Shown here one piece after another: positions 9,751 through 21,875 of a stretch of 64,000 bases of DNA; the stretch's first letter is position 1; each line of letters starts with the position of its first letter. Origin of the DNA: Marvania coccoides (lineage: Eukaryota > Chlorophyta > Trebouxiophyceae > Chlorellales > Chlorellaceae). The DNA is taken from positions 2,153,368 through 2,217,367 of the forward strand of contig OY978100.1 in assembly GCA_963854735.1 (NCBI GenBank), read 5' to 3'. The position numbers were made by a program, and so were the translations under genes. Under the pieces are notes generated by a model that did no database searches, was not told the DNA's origin, and was given only the letters and a program-made list of their open reading frames with translations.

Positions 9751-11079
9751 CTAGAAGTCCGCTGCAGGAGGGCGCGCCTTGTTCCCGTCGCCCTTCACGC
9801 CATTGCCGGCGGTCTGCATTCCATCTCCAGCTGCCGGGGCATCGCCGGTCATTGTCCCGCGCTCCGTCTCCACAGTGCCACCAACATCGCGGGGCGCGTG
9901 TGCCTCAAATGTGTTAATCTCCATCGCCATGTAGTCGCCCTCTGCTTCATGCTCGGTGCGCTCGGTGCGGCCTTCAGCAGGGGCCGCAACATCGCGCGCA
10001 GGAGCATGAGACCGAGGGATTGAGATGTTGCCCTGCTCTCCTCCAAATGCCACGGGGTCGTACGTCCGCCCTGCAAAAAAATAGGCAAACACTTGTGTAT
10101 AAATAAAAAATGAAAAAAAAAAAACCCGTCGAAATAAAACAACTTCAAAACTTGCCTCCCTCGCCCCAGCCCTCGCGCAGCTCCAGCGTGCTGAGCTCCT
10201 GCAGCAGGCCCCTGAACTCCTGGTTCATCATGAACCCCTCCAGCCCCTCCTCCACCAGCTCATACACGTGGGAGGGGTCCTCTGCAGCCAAGCACAAGAA
10301 AAAGCACTTCCGCATTACTGTTGGCGGCATATTGGGCTGCTTACGAACAGTTGAAAAAACCCACCTGTTTCGGAGAGGGACTCGAAGGCGATGGGCACTC
10401 CGGAGGCAGACACCGCAGCCAGAGCGTCCTGAAACGCCTGGCGCTGAACGCCGCTCAGCGGGGGGACGGCGCCGTCGGCTTCTGCTGCTGCCAGTGCAGC
10501 AGCCGCCATGTTGTGGTGGGAGTGGGGGGCGTTCTTGCCGACGTGGAAGCGGCGCAGGTGCAGAAGAAGCTCCGCTGCCGTCGCCAAAAGGCCTTTGTCG
10601 CTTCCCTTGCTGGTAACCTGTGACAATGTAATATGCAGGGTTGGAAGTTTATACACTGTTGTTTTAAAAAAACATATGAGAGCCTGGAGGTGGTTCAAAC
10701 AAATGCCCGTAGGCAGAGGGAAGTGATTTAAAACAACCCCCCACACTACCTCGTCAAAATCCCCAGAACCGTAGCCAGATTTTGGAGACGTGGCGGAGTG
10801 CTGCGGAGTGGCGCGTGATTCGTCGTCAGGGAAGTCCCAGCTGCCATAGGCTGCGTTGTGGGCAGCGGCAGAAGGGACGATCAAGGGCTGGACCTGTGGG
10901 GGGAAATGTACAGAAAATTGGGTGAGACATATACACTGCAGAATGTGGAAGTAGCTGCGCTAGCTTTTCATCTTTACCCTTTTAACCAAAAAGTTAGAGC
11001 TGAAATCGCGTCGAGAGCGCAAACCCTTGGGCCTCCCGGCCACGCAGGGCAGGGGAGTAGCCTTGCGAGACAATTGCAT
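9751..11079 (-). CDS. Conserved-looking protein of unknown function, five exons
   Basis: Five exons with consistent phases: 11079-10978, 10893-10750, 10617-10365, 10281-10156, 10070-9751, giving 314 residues. The third intron is flanked by GTGGGT and CTGCAG. The fourth starts with GCAAGT rather than GT, so it is a GC-AG intron; the frame only closes with that donor. Sequence landmarks: a basic N-terminus (GRPKGLRSRRDF), acidic aromatic patches (YGSWDFPDDES, YGSGDFDE), a long helical block with LLLHLRRFHVGKNAPHSHHN, then VYELVEEGLEGFMMNQEFRGLLQEL and an acidic C-terminus. No catalytic motif, membrane helix or targeting signal is obvious. The architecture looks real; the family is not recognised. 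Confidence 0.75.
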
Positions 11080-11258
11080 ATCGTGTTCGCAATATAAATG
11101 TGAAGATCCCTTCTCGCGCTTGCGCGAAATGCCAGCTGGCAACAGTCAATTACTTTCTTCTTCTTGTGATGGGTGCTGGCCATATAATAAAAAAATTCAA
11201 CTGTTTACACATTCGTGTTCACACGAAAACACTCGCCAGTTCTCAGCGGATACCGCCC

Positions 11259-12222
11259 TCACCCTCCATAGCTCTCCCTGCTTGGCGGCAGCTCCCCGAC
11301 CTGGTCGAACAAATTCACCAGCTTGGGCGGCGGTCGCGCAGGGCGCGGCAGCAGCCTACCCTTCTTCTCAAACCACTCTGGCCGCAGCAGCGCCCTCAGC
11401 CCCAGTTCGTTGTAGTATACCGTCTTCACGCTGCCCCCTGCCTTCCGCACCGCTTCTCTGGCGCTGGCAGACGCCTGACTGACTTGCAGGTGCACCGCCG
11501 CGGTGAAGCGCTCCGCCCCATTGGCCAGCAGCTTAACCCCATGCCCGACCCTGCGCCTCACCACCCCGCTGTCCCTGAGCTCCTTCATTGTGACGGTTTG
11601 TGATGTGTCCAGCCGACCAGCGTCAATCCACTCCTGCAGACGGTCGAGATTCAGGGGGTGGTAGACGCGGGAGAAGGGGTTGTGGAAGCCGCGCTTGGGC
11701 ACCCGCAGCCGCATTGGGGTCTGGCCTCCCTCAAACCCAGGCTTGGGGCCGCCCCCCGATCGCGCCTTCTGCCCCTTGTGCCCACGCCCAGAGGTTTTGC
11801 CCTTGCTGGAACCGATGCCGCGGCCCACTCGGCGAGCCTGGGCGAAGGAAATCGAAGAAAAGTGGAAGCATGAGGGGATGAAGAGGGGGGCAAGGGCGGC
11901 GGGCAATTATAAATGAGCAATCAGGGAGGCAATTCACCTTTTTCGTCGCTCCAGGGTTGTCTCGAAGGTCGTTTAAAGTGACGTAGCGTCCGTCTGGGGG
12001 CGAACCGTCCAGCGGCGAGCCGAGATGGGATGAGGCAGCAAAACTTCTTGTGAATTGAGGCAGCAAATGCAAGGACGCCGGTGCTGCGCAGCTTGCCGAA
12101 GAGACCAAGCTTCGCAGCGACGTAGCTACGCTGAAACTCGTGGCTGCGGCATCAGCAGTGCCTCGTTGCAAGAGTTGTAAGAGAATCGATGAACATCTGC
12201 CGCCACGCCAAAGGCTGGCCAT
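11259..12222 (-). CDS. Organellar (probably mitochondrial) ribosomal protein uL15
   Basis: Bacterial-type L15 of the large ribosomal subunit. Exons 12222-11938 and 11837-11259 give 287 residues. The N-terminal ~75 residues are a typical organelle-targeting extension rich in Arg, Ser and Ala (LLQRGTADAAATSFSVATSL). The L15 body starts at [34 protein letters not shown], contains GHKGQKARSGGG and FEGGQTPMRLRVPKRG, and ends with GSVKTVYYNELGLRALLRPEWFEKKGR. The Lys- and Gly-rich loop is the usual rRNA-binding segment. C-terminal length fits mitochondrial rather than plastid L15, but targeting cannot be proved here. Confidence 0.9.
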
Positions 12223-12388
12223 TGTGCAGCGAAATGGAAAGAGTTTAATGTTGGAATAATTATAATTCAGTGTTGATCGGCATCCAAGTGAAATTGGTAA
12301 TTTGGGAACTTGATTTTGTTTGACAATTTTTTTCTCAAGGCTCTATTTAAAAGAATGTTTTGAAACATAATATACCATAGCTGTTAAG
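12223..12388. promoter_or_regulatory. Short bidirectional promoter, uL15/PITH genes
   Basis: Only 166 AT-rich bases separate two divergent start codons, so both genes must share or interleave their promoters and 5' UTRs. No specific element recognised. Confidence 0.45.
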
Positions 12389-13203
12389 ATGGCGGACCTC
12401 GTCGCAGAGTATGTCGATTGGAAGACAGTCGAGTGCCTCAATTCTAAGCCTGAGAAACCAATAGGAAACGCTCTCAAGCAGGTGTGTTGTTTCTGTGTCT
12501 CATTTAAAGCTGTCGGCGTGCTATGATAGCGCCATCGGCAGCTGGTTCACCCCCCTCCTTCCCATGTGTGTTTGCACCGCCTCACCGCCCACAGAAGAAG
12601 AAAAATGCTGACCCTTTGCTGTGGCTATTGCTCAGGGGTACCGAGAGGACGATGGGCTGCTGCTGGAGTCGGACACCGACGAGCAGCTGATCATCCACAT
12701 CCCCTTCAATCAGATGGTTCGGCTGAGCGGAATTGTCATCAAGAGCACATCCGCCCCCAACTCTGCGCCCAAAAAGATCAAGCTGTTTGTCAACCGCCCC
12801 ACAATAGGATTCGACGGTCAGTAGCAGCTCGACAATGTGTGCAGTGAGGCAGCTTATTGCGATTGCTTTGTTGCGGCAGAGAGTGTGAGGCGGAGTTCAT
12901 GCAGAGCAAGTTTTGCAGAGTTCAAGTAAACATGTTGCTCCCTTCTACCCTATTCTTCCCGCAGAGGCCGAAAACACCGCCGGCGTTCAAGACTTTGAGC
13001 TGACGGAGGAGCAGCTTGCTGGCGAGGTGCTGCAGCTGCGCCCCGTCAAGTTTTCTCGAGTCAACTGCCTCACCATCTTCGTGGAGTCCAACCAGGGCGA
13101 CGAGGACACCACGATAATTCAAAAGCTTGCAGTGCTGGGGTCAGCAGGCGACAAGTTCGAGGTGTCGCAAATCAAGGACCTCTCAAAGGAGCAGCACGAG
13201 TGA
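12389..13203 (+). CDS. PITH-domain protein (PITHD1/TXNL1 C-terminal type)
   Basis: The PITH domain is a beta-sandwich that binds the 26S proteasome in TXNL1; stand-alone forms are PITHD1-like. Three exons, 12389-12481, 12636-12816 and 12965-13203, give 170 residues with clean phases. Landmarks: MADLVAEYVDWKTVECLN at the start, LLLESDTDEQLIIHIPF, VRLSGIVIKST, KKIKLFVNRPTIGFD and VNCLTIFVESNQGDEDTTIIQKLAVLG. No thioredoxin domain is fused, so it is a single-domain protein. Confidence 0.92.
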
Positions 13204-13637
13204 CTTGAGGCTAAGCTTACTACTGCAGTTAAAAGAAAACGAAAATAGAGGGTACTCTAAATAATAAGAGAGACTTGGAAAAGAAGAGAGAGTCATCGTG
13301 TGGGCGTAATGGAAAAAGCTCAGTCAAGCTCAAAAAGCAGGGAAGCACGGTCAATTCAATGCAAGAAAGGTCGACACAGAAGGGACGGGGAAGAAAAAAA
13401 ATGGCCAGGGGTCTTGTACGCATATCATGGGCATACAGCCATTAACGTAATGCGACGATACAGCAGGAAAAAAGAGTATTATTGATTGCGACAGTTTAAG
13501 ACTGCTGGTAGTAGGTAGGCAAGTCGATGAAAAATGGTTCTTTCTTGTGTGGTGATCTATAGAGAGTACTCAATGCCCACATCTTCCATAACACGAGAGA
13601 AGGGAGCGAGGAGACGAAAATCTGTTTTATTTTCATT
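13204..13637. other. Intergenic stretch between convergent genes
   Basis: About 430 bases between the 3' ends of two convergent genes; A-rich on the plus strand around 13230-13500. Nothing recognised. Confidence 0.6.
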
Positions 13638-14468
13638 TTACTGGGGGGCGGCACCATTGGGTGGCTGTTGCTGTCCCTGCTGCTGAGCAGCGCTGATCCT
13701 CTGTGCCAGGTGGGGCAGCGAACCGCCAGAAATCTTGCGTAGCAGCGCCTGGAACGCCTCGAGGGAGTTGTCGGCGGGCATGCCGCCAGTGACAGCAGCG
13801 GGGGGAGGAATTATGGTGTCAATATTGTCGTTGTGGGCACCAGGGGCGCCGCTGCCGTTGTCCGCCCTGGCGCCCTCGGTGGGCACGTCGCCGCCGCCGG
13901 CGCCAGACTCTGCTGTGGGAACGCTTCCTCCTGCCGCTGCCTCGGTCGCCTGCTGCCGCTGCTGTCCAACCTCCTCCTTGACCTGCACAGCACCTCCTCC
14001 GTTGGTGGGCTGGAAGCGAGAAGGCTGAGGGGGGGCGTTTCCGCCGCTGCCAGCTGCCGCTGCATCCCTGGCGCGCATCATCTCCTGCGCCTGCTGCATA
14101 GCTGCAGCGTCCGCGCCCTGTTGCGGCGTGGGGGTGTGGGCGCGCGCAGCTACTGCTGCAGCCGCCGCAGCGATAGCGGCCTGCTGCTGCTGGGAGGGTG
14201 TGGGCGCGCGGCCCTGCTGCTGCCCTTGCTGCGCCATTTGCAGCGTGTGCTTGAGGGTGCGGATGTAGTCTTCGTGGTTGGTGGGCAGCTGCTGGGCTGA
14301 GGGGCCCGCCTGGCCTCCCCGCTGTGAGTTTGCGTTGAGCAGCACTTGGAGGGCCTGGAGGGCAGCAGGGGTGACCTGGGGCTGCTGCTGCTGCTGCTGC
14401 TGGTGCTGCTGTTGGTGGTGCTGCTGCTGGGCATGGTTGGCAGCCGCTGCCGCAGCAGCATGGCGAAC

Positions 14469-14511
<43 letters not shown>

Positions 14512-16480
14512 ACCTGCTGCATGCGCTGTGCAGCGGCAGCGTCTCCCGCGCCCCAGCGCGCCCCCTGCAGCGCCGCAGCCAGCGTGTTTTGGTGCTGCTG
14601 CTGCATCATCTGCGCCTGCTGGTGTTGTTGCTGCTGCTGGTGGTGGTGGCGCTGCTGCATGGCCGCCCCCTGTGCCGCCTGCCGGGCAAGCAGCTGCTGC
14701 AAAAGCTCCGCGATCTCAGGGGAGGGACCGCCACGCTGGCCAGCGGCGGCCTGCGCCGCGGCCAGCATCTGCAGCGCGGCAGCCGAGGGCGGCGGGGCGG
14801 CGGGCTGAGGGGGCGGACGCACCGCCGCAGCCACAGCTGCATGGTGATTGGGGAGGCCGCCACCCCCGCCCTGCCGCGCAGCCTGCAGCATGGGCAGCAG
14901 CGCAGCCAAGGAGGGTGGGAACCCAGCAGGGGCCCGCTGCTGCTGTTGCTGCTGCTGCTGGGCATGTTGCTGGGCCGCCTGCTGCTGCTGTTGGGCGTGG
15001 CGAGACGCCGCCGCGGGGGGCTGGCCGAACGCGGCAGGGCCACCGTTGGTGCCAGCCAGCGAGCGCAGCAGGCTGGCAGCGGTGACAGGGCCAGGCGGCA
15101 TCTGTGTGTGCTGCTGCTGCTGTCGCTGCATGGGAGGCCCGGCAGGCAGCTGGGCCGGCGGAGGAGGCGCCTGTGGTGCAGGCGCCTGCCTTCCCGCCAT
15201 TTGGCGGTGCCAATGGATGAAGTGGGAGATGGCCACATGGTTGGGGCCGCACTTGAAGCGTGGGGCTGCGGGGGGGAAGGGTCCCTGCCCCGCTGCCTGC
15301 CGCATCCCCTGCTGCTGCCCGGGGTGATGCGTTGCTTCAGCACCGCCAACCTGCTGCATTGCCCTGCCACCCACCCCACCGCGTCCACGACCCCCACCAC
15401 CCAAGCCCCCCGCCTGCGGCGTCCTCTCCCTGCTGTCGCCCGAGTCTTCGTGAGTGCGGTGAGCGCTGCCGCGCCCTCCCCTGGCCACCCCTCCCCTCCC
15501 CTTCAGCGACACCCCCCTGCGCTTGGCGAGGTACTCGTCTTCTGCGTCCCACTCCTCCTCGTCCATGTCGTCAAATGTGGTCTCGAAGATGGCGGCGTTG
15601 CGGGGCGGCTTGCGGGGGCGCTTGCGGGGGGCGGGGGACCCGGGGTTGTCCTCGGTGTCGCTGTCAGGGGCTACAGGAGCGGCATTGGCATTGGCCAGAT
15701 CGAACAACGCCGCCGCGATCTCCGCCTCATCGTCTCCGCGCAGGGAGGCAGGGCCGTCGCCAGCATCGCCATCGTCGTCAGCGTCGCCATCGCCGTGGGG
15801 AGGGGGGGACGCAGGGCGGTCCTGCTGGGCAGCGAAGCCGCCAGGGGCTGCAGCGTCCTGTGAGAGGGAGCATGGAAGGGGGTGGGAGGGAGAAGTGAGG
15901 GGAATGCGGTGAGGGAGTGAGGGGGGCACTTGAGATACATATAGGCGGGGGGAGGGGGTGAAAGTGGGTGAAAGTGTACCTGAAGGGCAGCAAGGCGGAC
16001 TGGGTCGTGCCAGGCACGTCCTGGTCGCCTGGATGGAGTGCCTGAAGAGCAACGGAAGGGCAAAGAAGGGGAGTTTGGTACGCGATTCTGGGCGTGTGCA
16101 AGACATCAGGTTCGATTGAAATTTTGAAAAGGCAAAATTGCTGCTCACCACTGCGGCGTTTGCGAGGAATAAATGAATCAAAGTCGTTCTCGGCCTCGGC
16201 CATGGGCTTGGGGGGCTCCTGCGACGGGCGAATGCGGACAAATGATTTTATAATTGCCGGGTAGGCACTGAGGCTGGCTCCCTCTTGGAAGTGCTTCCAA
16301 GTTGATATAAATTCGGAACTACGAGTCGCTGCTCACCTCTGGCTCCAGCTGCTCTTGTTCGGGCTTTTCGACGCCTAGTGCGAGAGGTACTGGTGGTTCT
16401 TCGTTGCCTCCGTTTTGCGGGCTCATCTCCGCTTTCACCTCATTTTGCACTGGATCTGTAGCATTGGTGTCCGTCGGCAT
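13638..16480 (-). CDS. Large Q-rich, probably nuclear protein
   Basis: Four exons, 16480-16337, 16218-16149, 16041-15980 and 15857-13638, give 831 residues. The N-terminal third is acidic with a basic patch (SPAPRKRPRKPPRN), an aromatic-acidic stretch (FDDMDEEEWDAEDEY) and an RGG-like segment (GRGGVARGGRG). One ordered-looking block follows: FKCGPNHVAISHFIHWHRQ. The rest is glutamine-, alanine- and proline-rich, including runs of up to 13 Gln near 14475-14515 encoded mainly by CAG. A helical end (LEAFQALLRKISGG, LAQRISAAQQQ) closes it. This is typical of transcriptional coactivators or RNA-associated factors, but no named domain is seen. The Q tracts make the opposite strand look falsely open. 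Confidence 0.7.
14378..14523. repeat. CAG/CTG trinucleotide tract (coding poly-Gln)
   Basis: Nearly continuous CTG repeats on the plus strand (CAG on the coding minus strand) at 14378-14400 and 14470-14510, encoding the longest Gln runs of the Q-rich protein. Likely length-polymorphic. Confidence 0.8.
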
Positions 16481-17181
16481 TGAGGCACGCACTCCCCCCA
16501 ACCTCGAGTTGTGTAAGGGTGGCTAAATGCCTCCTGTAACCGGTGTAAAGATGTTGGCTCGTGAGCTGTGAGAATATTTTTAATTGTCACTTGTCAAACC
16601 AAATTCCATTGATAGATATGTCGGTTTTTTTCCCCAGTGTAATTATGCAACAAGAAGAAAGGGCGCTTCGTTTCATACGGTGGCTTGTGTCTGACCCCTT
16701 TCTTCAAAGAAGCTGAACGCTTCGATATTGCCGCTCTCCCTTCGATCTCGCTAGCTTTGGATTACTATCAGTTCGCGCTCTCCCACGGGGGGGGGGGGGG
16801 ACACCAACTGCCAGTCGCCCCCCTCCCCCCCCCCCCCCCCATTCTTTACAGTCGCCGTCTTGCCATGCATTCTTACAACTTTGGGGTAGTGGTGCACCTG
16901 AAGGAGCACCGGGGGCGAGCGCGGGAGGAGAAATTGGAGAAGAGGCAGCGGGGAAAGGAGCGGCGCAACAATAAAAGAAGAATAATGAATGAAGGAATAA
17001 GTGTAGAATTAATTGATTGATGTAGTATATAGACAATAACATAAAAGAAGAAGAATGAATGAATACGTATATAATTAATTGATTGAGCGGCCAGGGCAAC
17101 TATTTAAAACCTCAAGCAGCACACCACCACCAACAGAAAATATTGTAAGATTTCAAGGATTTGAGACCTCTCTACTTTACT
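16481..17181. other. Gene-free stretch with facing G and C homopolymers
   Basis: About 700 AT-rich bases. A G14 run at 16787-16800 faces a C-rich run at 16818-16840 (C6, T, C16) across an 18-base spacer, so the strand could fold into a G:C hairpin. A diverged duplication occurs at about 16966-17088 (two copies of an AATAAAAGAAGAATGAATGA-like segment). No gene seen. Confidence 0.5.
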
Positions 17182-18871
17182 TTAGAATAATTCCTTTTCA
17201 TTGAAGTAGTTTTTCTCCCTGTCATTCGCTCTTTCCATTGTTGATGATTTGTTCCCGGCACAATAATTGGAGACATTATGTGCGACGTTGACAACCAAAC
17301 GCTCCTGATCTGATCTGATATTTGCAGCGTGAGTCCAGCCCGCCGATTTCAGACTGAAATTTGCTTCAAAATAGTTGACATCGTCAAGATGATCTTGCAA
17401 CGCAGCAGGCAACTCAGCGCACCACGCGATTCCTCGCATGCATGCCCCCAGCCATGAACGCGTCCCGTCGGGCTTCCATCCAGCTTCTTCGTCGCACTGT
17501 TACACCGGCCGCGTCACTCACCATCATCTGACACGGCATATGCTGGTCATCGGTCCCGCTTCTGCGCTGCAACCTGCTACGCGGCCCTTCGCGCCCGTCT
17601 GGCGCCGACCCCAAGTGGCCACGCCATGTGGCAGCACTGTTGCCTGCATTCTCTGCGACCATATCAGACGGCAGGCTGGCAGCCCCGCACCCCGTCAACT
17701 GCAGGTCCACAGCCACGGCAGGAGCGACGTGAAGATGCACCGCGCCGCGGCTGCTCCTCACACCCACGTGGCGCGCGCCCTCGTTGATTTGTAAATCCAC
17801 CACCCCCTGGGCTTCGATCTGCACTCTGCCGTCAACGCCGCCGATTGTGACGCCGCCGCCAGCTTGAACGCTCACACCAGCGCAGCTGTCGTCGCCCAGC
17901 GTCCCACCGCGCACAGACTCGGCACACAGCGATCCACACGCAAGTGTGCCTGCCTTTTCGACAAAGCAGGCGCCGATCTGGACGTCTGCGCTGCCAGCAT
18001 CGATTGACGCTTCCAGCCCCGCCAAGCGCTGCACAGCCAGAGAGCCGCCACCCGTGCGCACCAAAACGTTGGCGCCCGTGATTTGAGAGACCGCAACGTC
18101 GCCTCCTTGGGTGTCTAGTAGCACCTCGCCAGCGTGCAGGGAGCCTCCTTTGATGGAGCCGCCAGCCGTGCTCACCACCACGCTGTCTGCCTCTTTAACG
18201 GCCGCGATGCTGACAGGCCCAGCCGCTGTGGTGATGCTCAGGCTGAAGTAGCGCGGCGGCACCACTGCCAGGATCCGCAGCGTGCCTGGGGGTGGGTTTG
18301 ATGCTACATGCGCCCCTATGTATTGAAAATGGAAAAATAAACAACTGATAAATAAACAGCCAGCTGGAAAAGGAAATAAAATGACAGATTTTCTCACACA
18401 TCGCAGCCACGTCGTTCTCTCGCTTGATGACATGGATGATCATGCCCTTGACCACCTCCGGCTCGCCATGTCCTTTGTACCAGCTGAAAATCTTGACGGC
18501 GTCGACAGACCCAACCACCACAGAGACAGCAGCAGCACGAAGGGATCCCAGCTGCAGCTCAAGGGAGCTGCCCACAGGGATGTCGTTGTACCTGGTAATG
18601 TGCGCAATAGGAGGAGTTGGAATCAGTTGTCAGCCAGAGCAGAGCAGGCGGCGGTGGAACAAAGGCAGTCCATACTGTACCTGGCTCGTGAGGTGACGGT
18701 GTGAGCTACACTAGTACCGGCGCGAATAGTTGTTGTGCTTGATACGTCAGGAAGGCCGTGTGCATCACTCTGGGTGGTGCTCAGACGAGCGATTATTGAG
18801 GTTGGCTGACAAAGATCCCAATTCAAACAGGCAGTGAGGGCGGATCGCCTCCTCAGAGCGCTGATCAACAT
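17182..18871 (-). CDS. DUF4097 / FAM185A-like beta-helix protein, probably mitochondrial
   Basis: Four exons, 18871-18681, 18591-18398, 18315-17522 and 17412-17182, join to 469 residues; the last junction is inferred from phase and is the weakest. The N-terminus (MLISALRRRSALTACL, IIARLSTTQ) resembles a mitochondrial presequence. The body is a repetitive beta-rich sequence of alternating small hydrophobic and Gly residues: VVVSTAGGSIKGGSLHAGEVLLDTQ, NVLVRTGGGSLAVQRL, GGVTIGGVDGRVQIEA, VGVRSSRGAVHLHV. That is the DUF4097 adhesin-like solenoid found in FAM185A. The end, FEANFSLKSAGW, looks like the usual last strand of this family. The biochemical role of the family is not established. Confidence 0.78.
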
Positions 18872-19135
18872 GTTGATAAATAATTTCAATGCATATAAAT
18901 AAATGAAATGCAGTAGGCTCCCTTAATTTGGCCTTCATGGCCTTTTTTCCCTGCCTTTGAGATGATGGTGGCTCAATGGTGGATTTTATTTATTTTATAA
19001 TTTCCATTATGACACCAGCTTTTGCCCACATTCAATTTAAGCAGCTGCCCAGTTCCACAGCTATTTGATTTTGCGATTTACAGACACATACACATTTTAT
19101 ATGCTGGTAGCTGCTTGAAGGCTGGATCTCCGGGC

Positions 19136-21587
19136 ATGGCTCCCACCACGCATGAATCAGCGTACACCATGACGCTGGACCCAGATTCAGGCCCGCTGTG
19201 GTTCAAGCCTGAGAAATTCACCGAAAATGACTTCAACAGCGAGCAATATGTCAATGATTTAAAGCGCTATGTGAGGATCTGGTTTTTGTGGGAGCCAATT
19301 GCTCCCTTGCTGAGTGCGGCACTTTTAAAAATATTGACGATCTTGCCATCTCACATCCCCCCCCCCCCCGTTCTCTTTGCTTTTTAACTCGAATCAGGTG
19401 CCGTTGGAGACTCTGAATGCCCAGCTATCAGCCCATGCCGACGCCTTGCGCGCCCGCCTGGTCGAGGTGGTGAATGAGGACTACGACGAGTTTGTGTCTC
19501 TGTCGACAAAACTGGTGGATGTGGACGGCGCGGTGGCCCGCCTGCAGGCGCCGCTCAAGGACGTCAAATCGAGGGTGGATGCGGCGCGCGCATCAGTGCA
19601 TTCCCAGGGCGTTGCGCTGCAGGATGGGCTGGCTCGACGGCAGGCGGCGGCGGCAGCTCGTGCCCTGTTAGAGCTCGCTCAGGACGCCGTGCACGTGATG
19701 GCCAAGGTGGAGAAGCTGCTCGCAGAACTGCCGCACGAAGGCGGCAGCGGCAGCAGCGCCGCTACACCAGCGGCGGTGGCAGAGGCAGAGCAGGAAGAGC
19801 TGGAGGGGCGCTCCCGCCTGCTGGACCGCCTGTGCTCGGAGGTCAGCCGGCTCAACTTCTTTGTTGCGCGTGGCAGCGAGCTCGCCGTGGTTCGCCAGAT
19901 GTCTGGCCGCATCCAGCGCGCCACAGAGAGCCTGCAGGCGGAGCTGGATGCTGCGCTGACTTCGGTGCTCGCAGCGCAGAACCCCACCGCGCTGTCGGTC
20001 CTGCTGCACGCGTACGGATCGCTGGGACATGCGCATGCTGCCGAGGAAGTTGTGAGGCGGCAGCTGGTGGCGCCGGTGGTGGCTGCAGCCATTGAGACCG
20101 CCGCCCAAACTCCGCTGCAGCGCGCAGCAGACGGGGAAGGCGGCGACCCCTACCTCTCCACCGCTGCCGCCCGCATTTCCATGGTGCAGGCGTTGCAAGC
20201 TGTCCACGCCGCACTGCGCAGAGAGGTGGCCCCATTTTTGGAGCTGGCCATGAGCCCTGCTGGCGGTGCGGCTCCTTTCGACTTTCTGGGCGGCGCTGTA
20301 TTGCCAGAGGTGGCGGCAGCTGTGGACAGGGTATGTCCTGGCGCCTACAGCCCAGGCATTCCCGACGCCTTTCACGCCAACTACACCGCCGCAGACTCCT
20401 TTGTGGAGTCGCTGGAGCAGCTGTGCGTCAATGCGGCCCAGGTGGAGCGCTTCCGCGGCTCGCCCTCCTATGCCGCCTTCCGCAAGAAGTGGAACCTCGC
20501 TGCCTACTTTTCGCTGAGGTTTCAAGACGTGGCGGGGGCGCTGGAGGAAGCGCTCAGCACCGCGGGGCTGAAGCCCGCTGCCGCTGCTGCTGTGGTGCCA
20601 GCCGCAGGCGCAGCCGCAGCCGCGCCTCCTCCTCCATTCAAGTTTGCTGCCACCGCCGCTGCCTGGCAGGCCATGCAGTCTGCGGCTGCGCCCTCTGTGT
20701 TCCTCCGCCACCTGGCAGACCGCTTCCTGAGGCTGGAGCTGCAGGTGGCGGCGCGATTCTGCAATTGGGCCACCGCAGAATTGCAGCAGGCGCAGCAGGG
20801 GCAACAGCAAGGGCAGCAGCCCAGCGGCGACATCATAGGAGGGGGGAGCGACGGAGGGGACAGCGCGTCAGAGGGCGTGCCCACCCCCAAACCCTCTTGG
20901 GCGGTGGAGGTCAGCGTGGAGCAGCTGGCAGCGCTGTCGCAGGACTACGCAGCGCTGCGAGAGGCCGTGCGCGCTGAGCTGGCGCCCCAATTCGCAGCGT
21001 CGGTGGACGCAGAGGCTGCCGGCCCCGTGGCTGCGGCATTTACGGAAGCTGATGCGCAGCTGGGGGAAGCGGGTGGGGCGGTGCTGGGCGCTGCTGCCAA
21101 CGGGTTGGTCGACCGCTGCTGCGAGGCTTTGAAGCAGTTGCGTGGCATCGTGGCCACCTTCCGCATGACCAACCGAGGGGCGCCCACCCGGCCGGCGCAG
21201 TACGCCTCCGCCATCCTGGCCCCCCTGGACGCTTTCTTCTCTGGCGCCTCGGGGCTGGACGATGATGGGCGTGCTGCGCTGGTGCGTGCCGTGCTGGATG
21301 GCGTTGCTGTGCGGTACAGGCAGCTGGCGCACGAGACGCTGAGCACTGTGCGCAAGACGGAGTCTTCGCTGCGTCGGCTAAAGTCCAGGAAGACGCTGGG
21401 CGCGGAGGGAGAGGGGGCTGATGGCCCTGCTGCGCTGGGCACCGACGATCTGATAGCGCTGCAGCTGAAGCTGGACATTCAGGAGTTTGGGAAGAGGGTC
21501 AGAGACATGGGGGTGGACCCAGAGACGCTGGCCTCCTTCCAGGAGCTGGCAGAGGTGGTGGTGGCACCACACGCCGAGGCGGCCTGA
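19136..21587 (+). CDS. COG2: Conserved oligomeric Golgi complex subunit 2
   Basis: COG2 is in lobe A of the COG tethering complex, which directs retrograde vesicles within the Golgi. Exons 19136-19270 and 19398-21587 give 774 residues, close to plant COG2. The N-terminal signature is clear: GPLWFKPEKFTENDFNSEQY then, after the intron, VPLETLNAQL and YDEFVSLSTKLVDVDGAVARL, followed by coiled coil (LKDVKSRVDAARASVHSQ). The rest is helical, with low-complexity Ala and Gln inserts around 20570-20640 and 20785-20830. The acceptor is preceded by a C11 tract serving as polypyrimidine tract. ATG 19136 precedes the conserved N-terminus by about 20 residues. Confidence 0.93.
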
Positions 21588-21875
21588 GTGCAATGTTTTT
21601 TTTGTGAGGTTTTCTTCTTCCTAACTGGCAATTTGCAAAGGACTTGATCTGTAATCATGCACCATTCATTTTCAGTCTTACTACATACAGTGTAAACACA
21701 TTGGAAAATGGGGCACGTTTGCCCAATGAAATTATTGGTACAATTGACAGGCTAGCTGACGGGGTTTAAAGCCGTCTCACGGCAACGCATCCTAGGATTA
21801 ATTGTTCAATCGCACACAGAAGCCAAAAAGCATGGCCAAAATAATGGGAATGGGTGCTCGTAAAAAGGTGCATGT

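Noticed and set aside
14346..15863. 505-codon plus-strand open frame opposite the Q-rich gene
   Set aside because: It is poly-Leu read from the complement of CAG tracts; the minus strand has the proper splice sites and composition.
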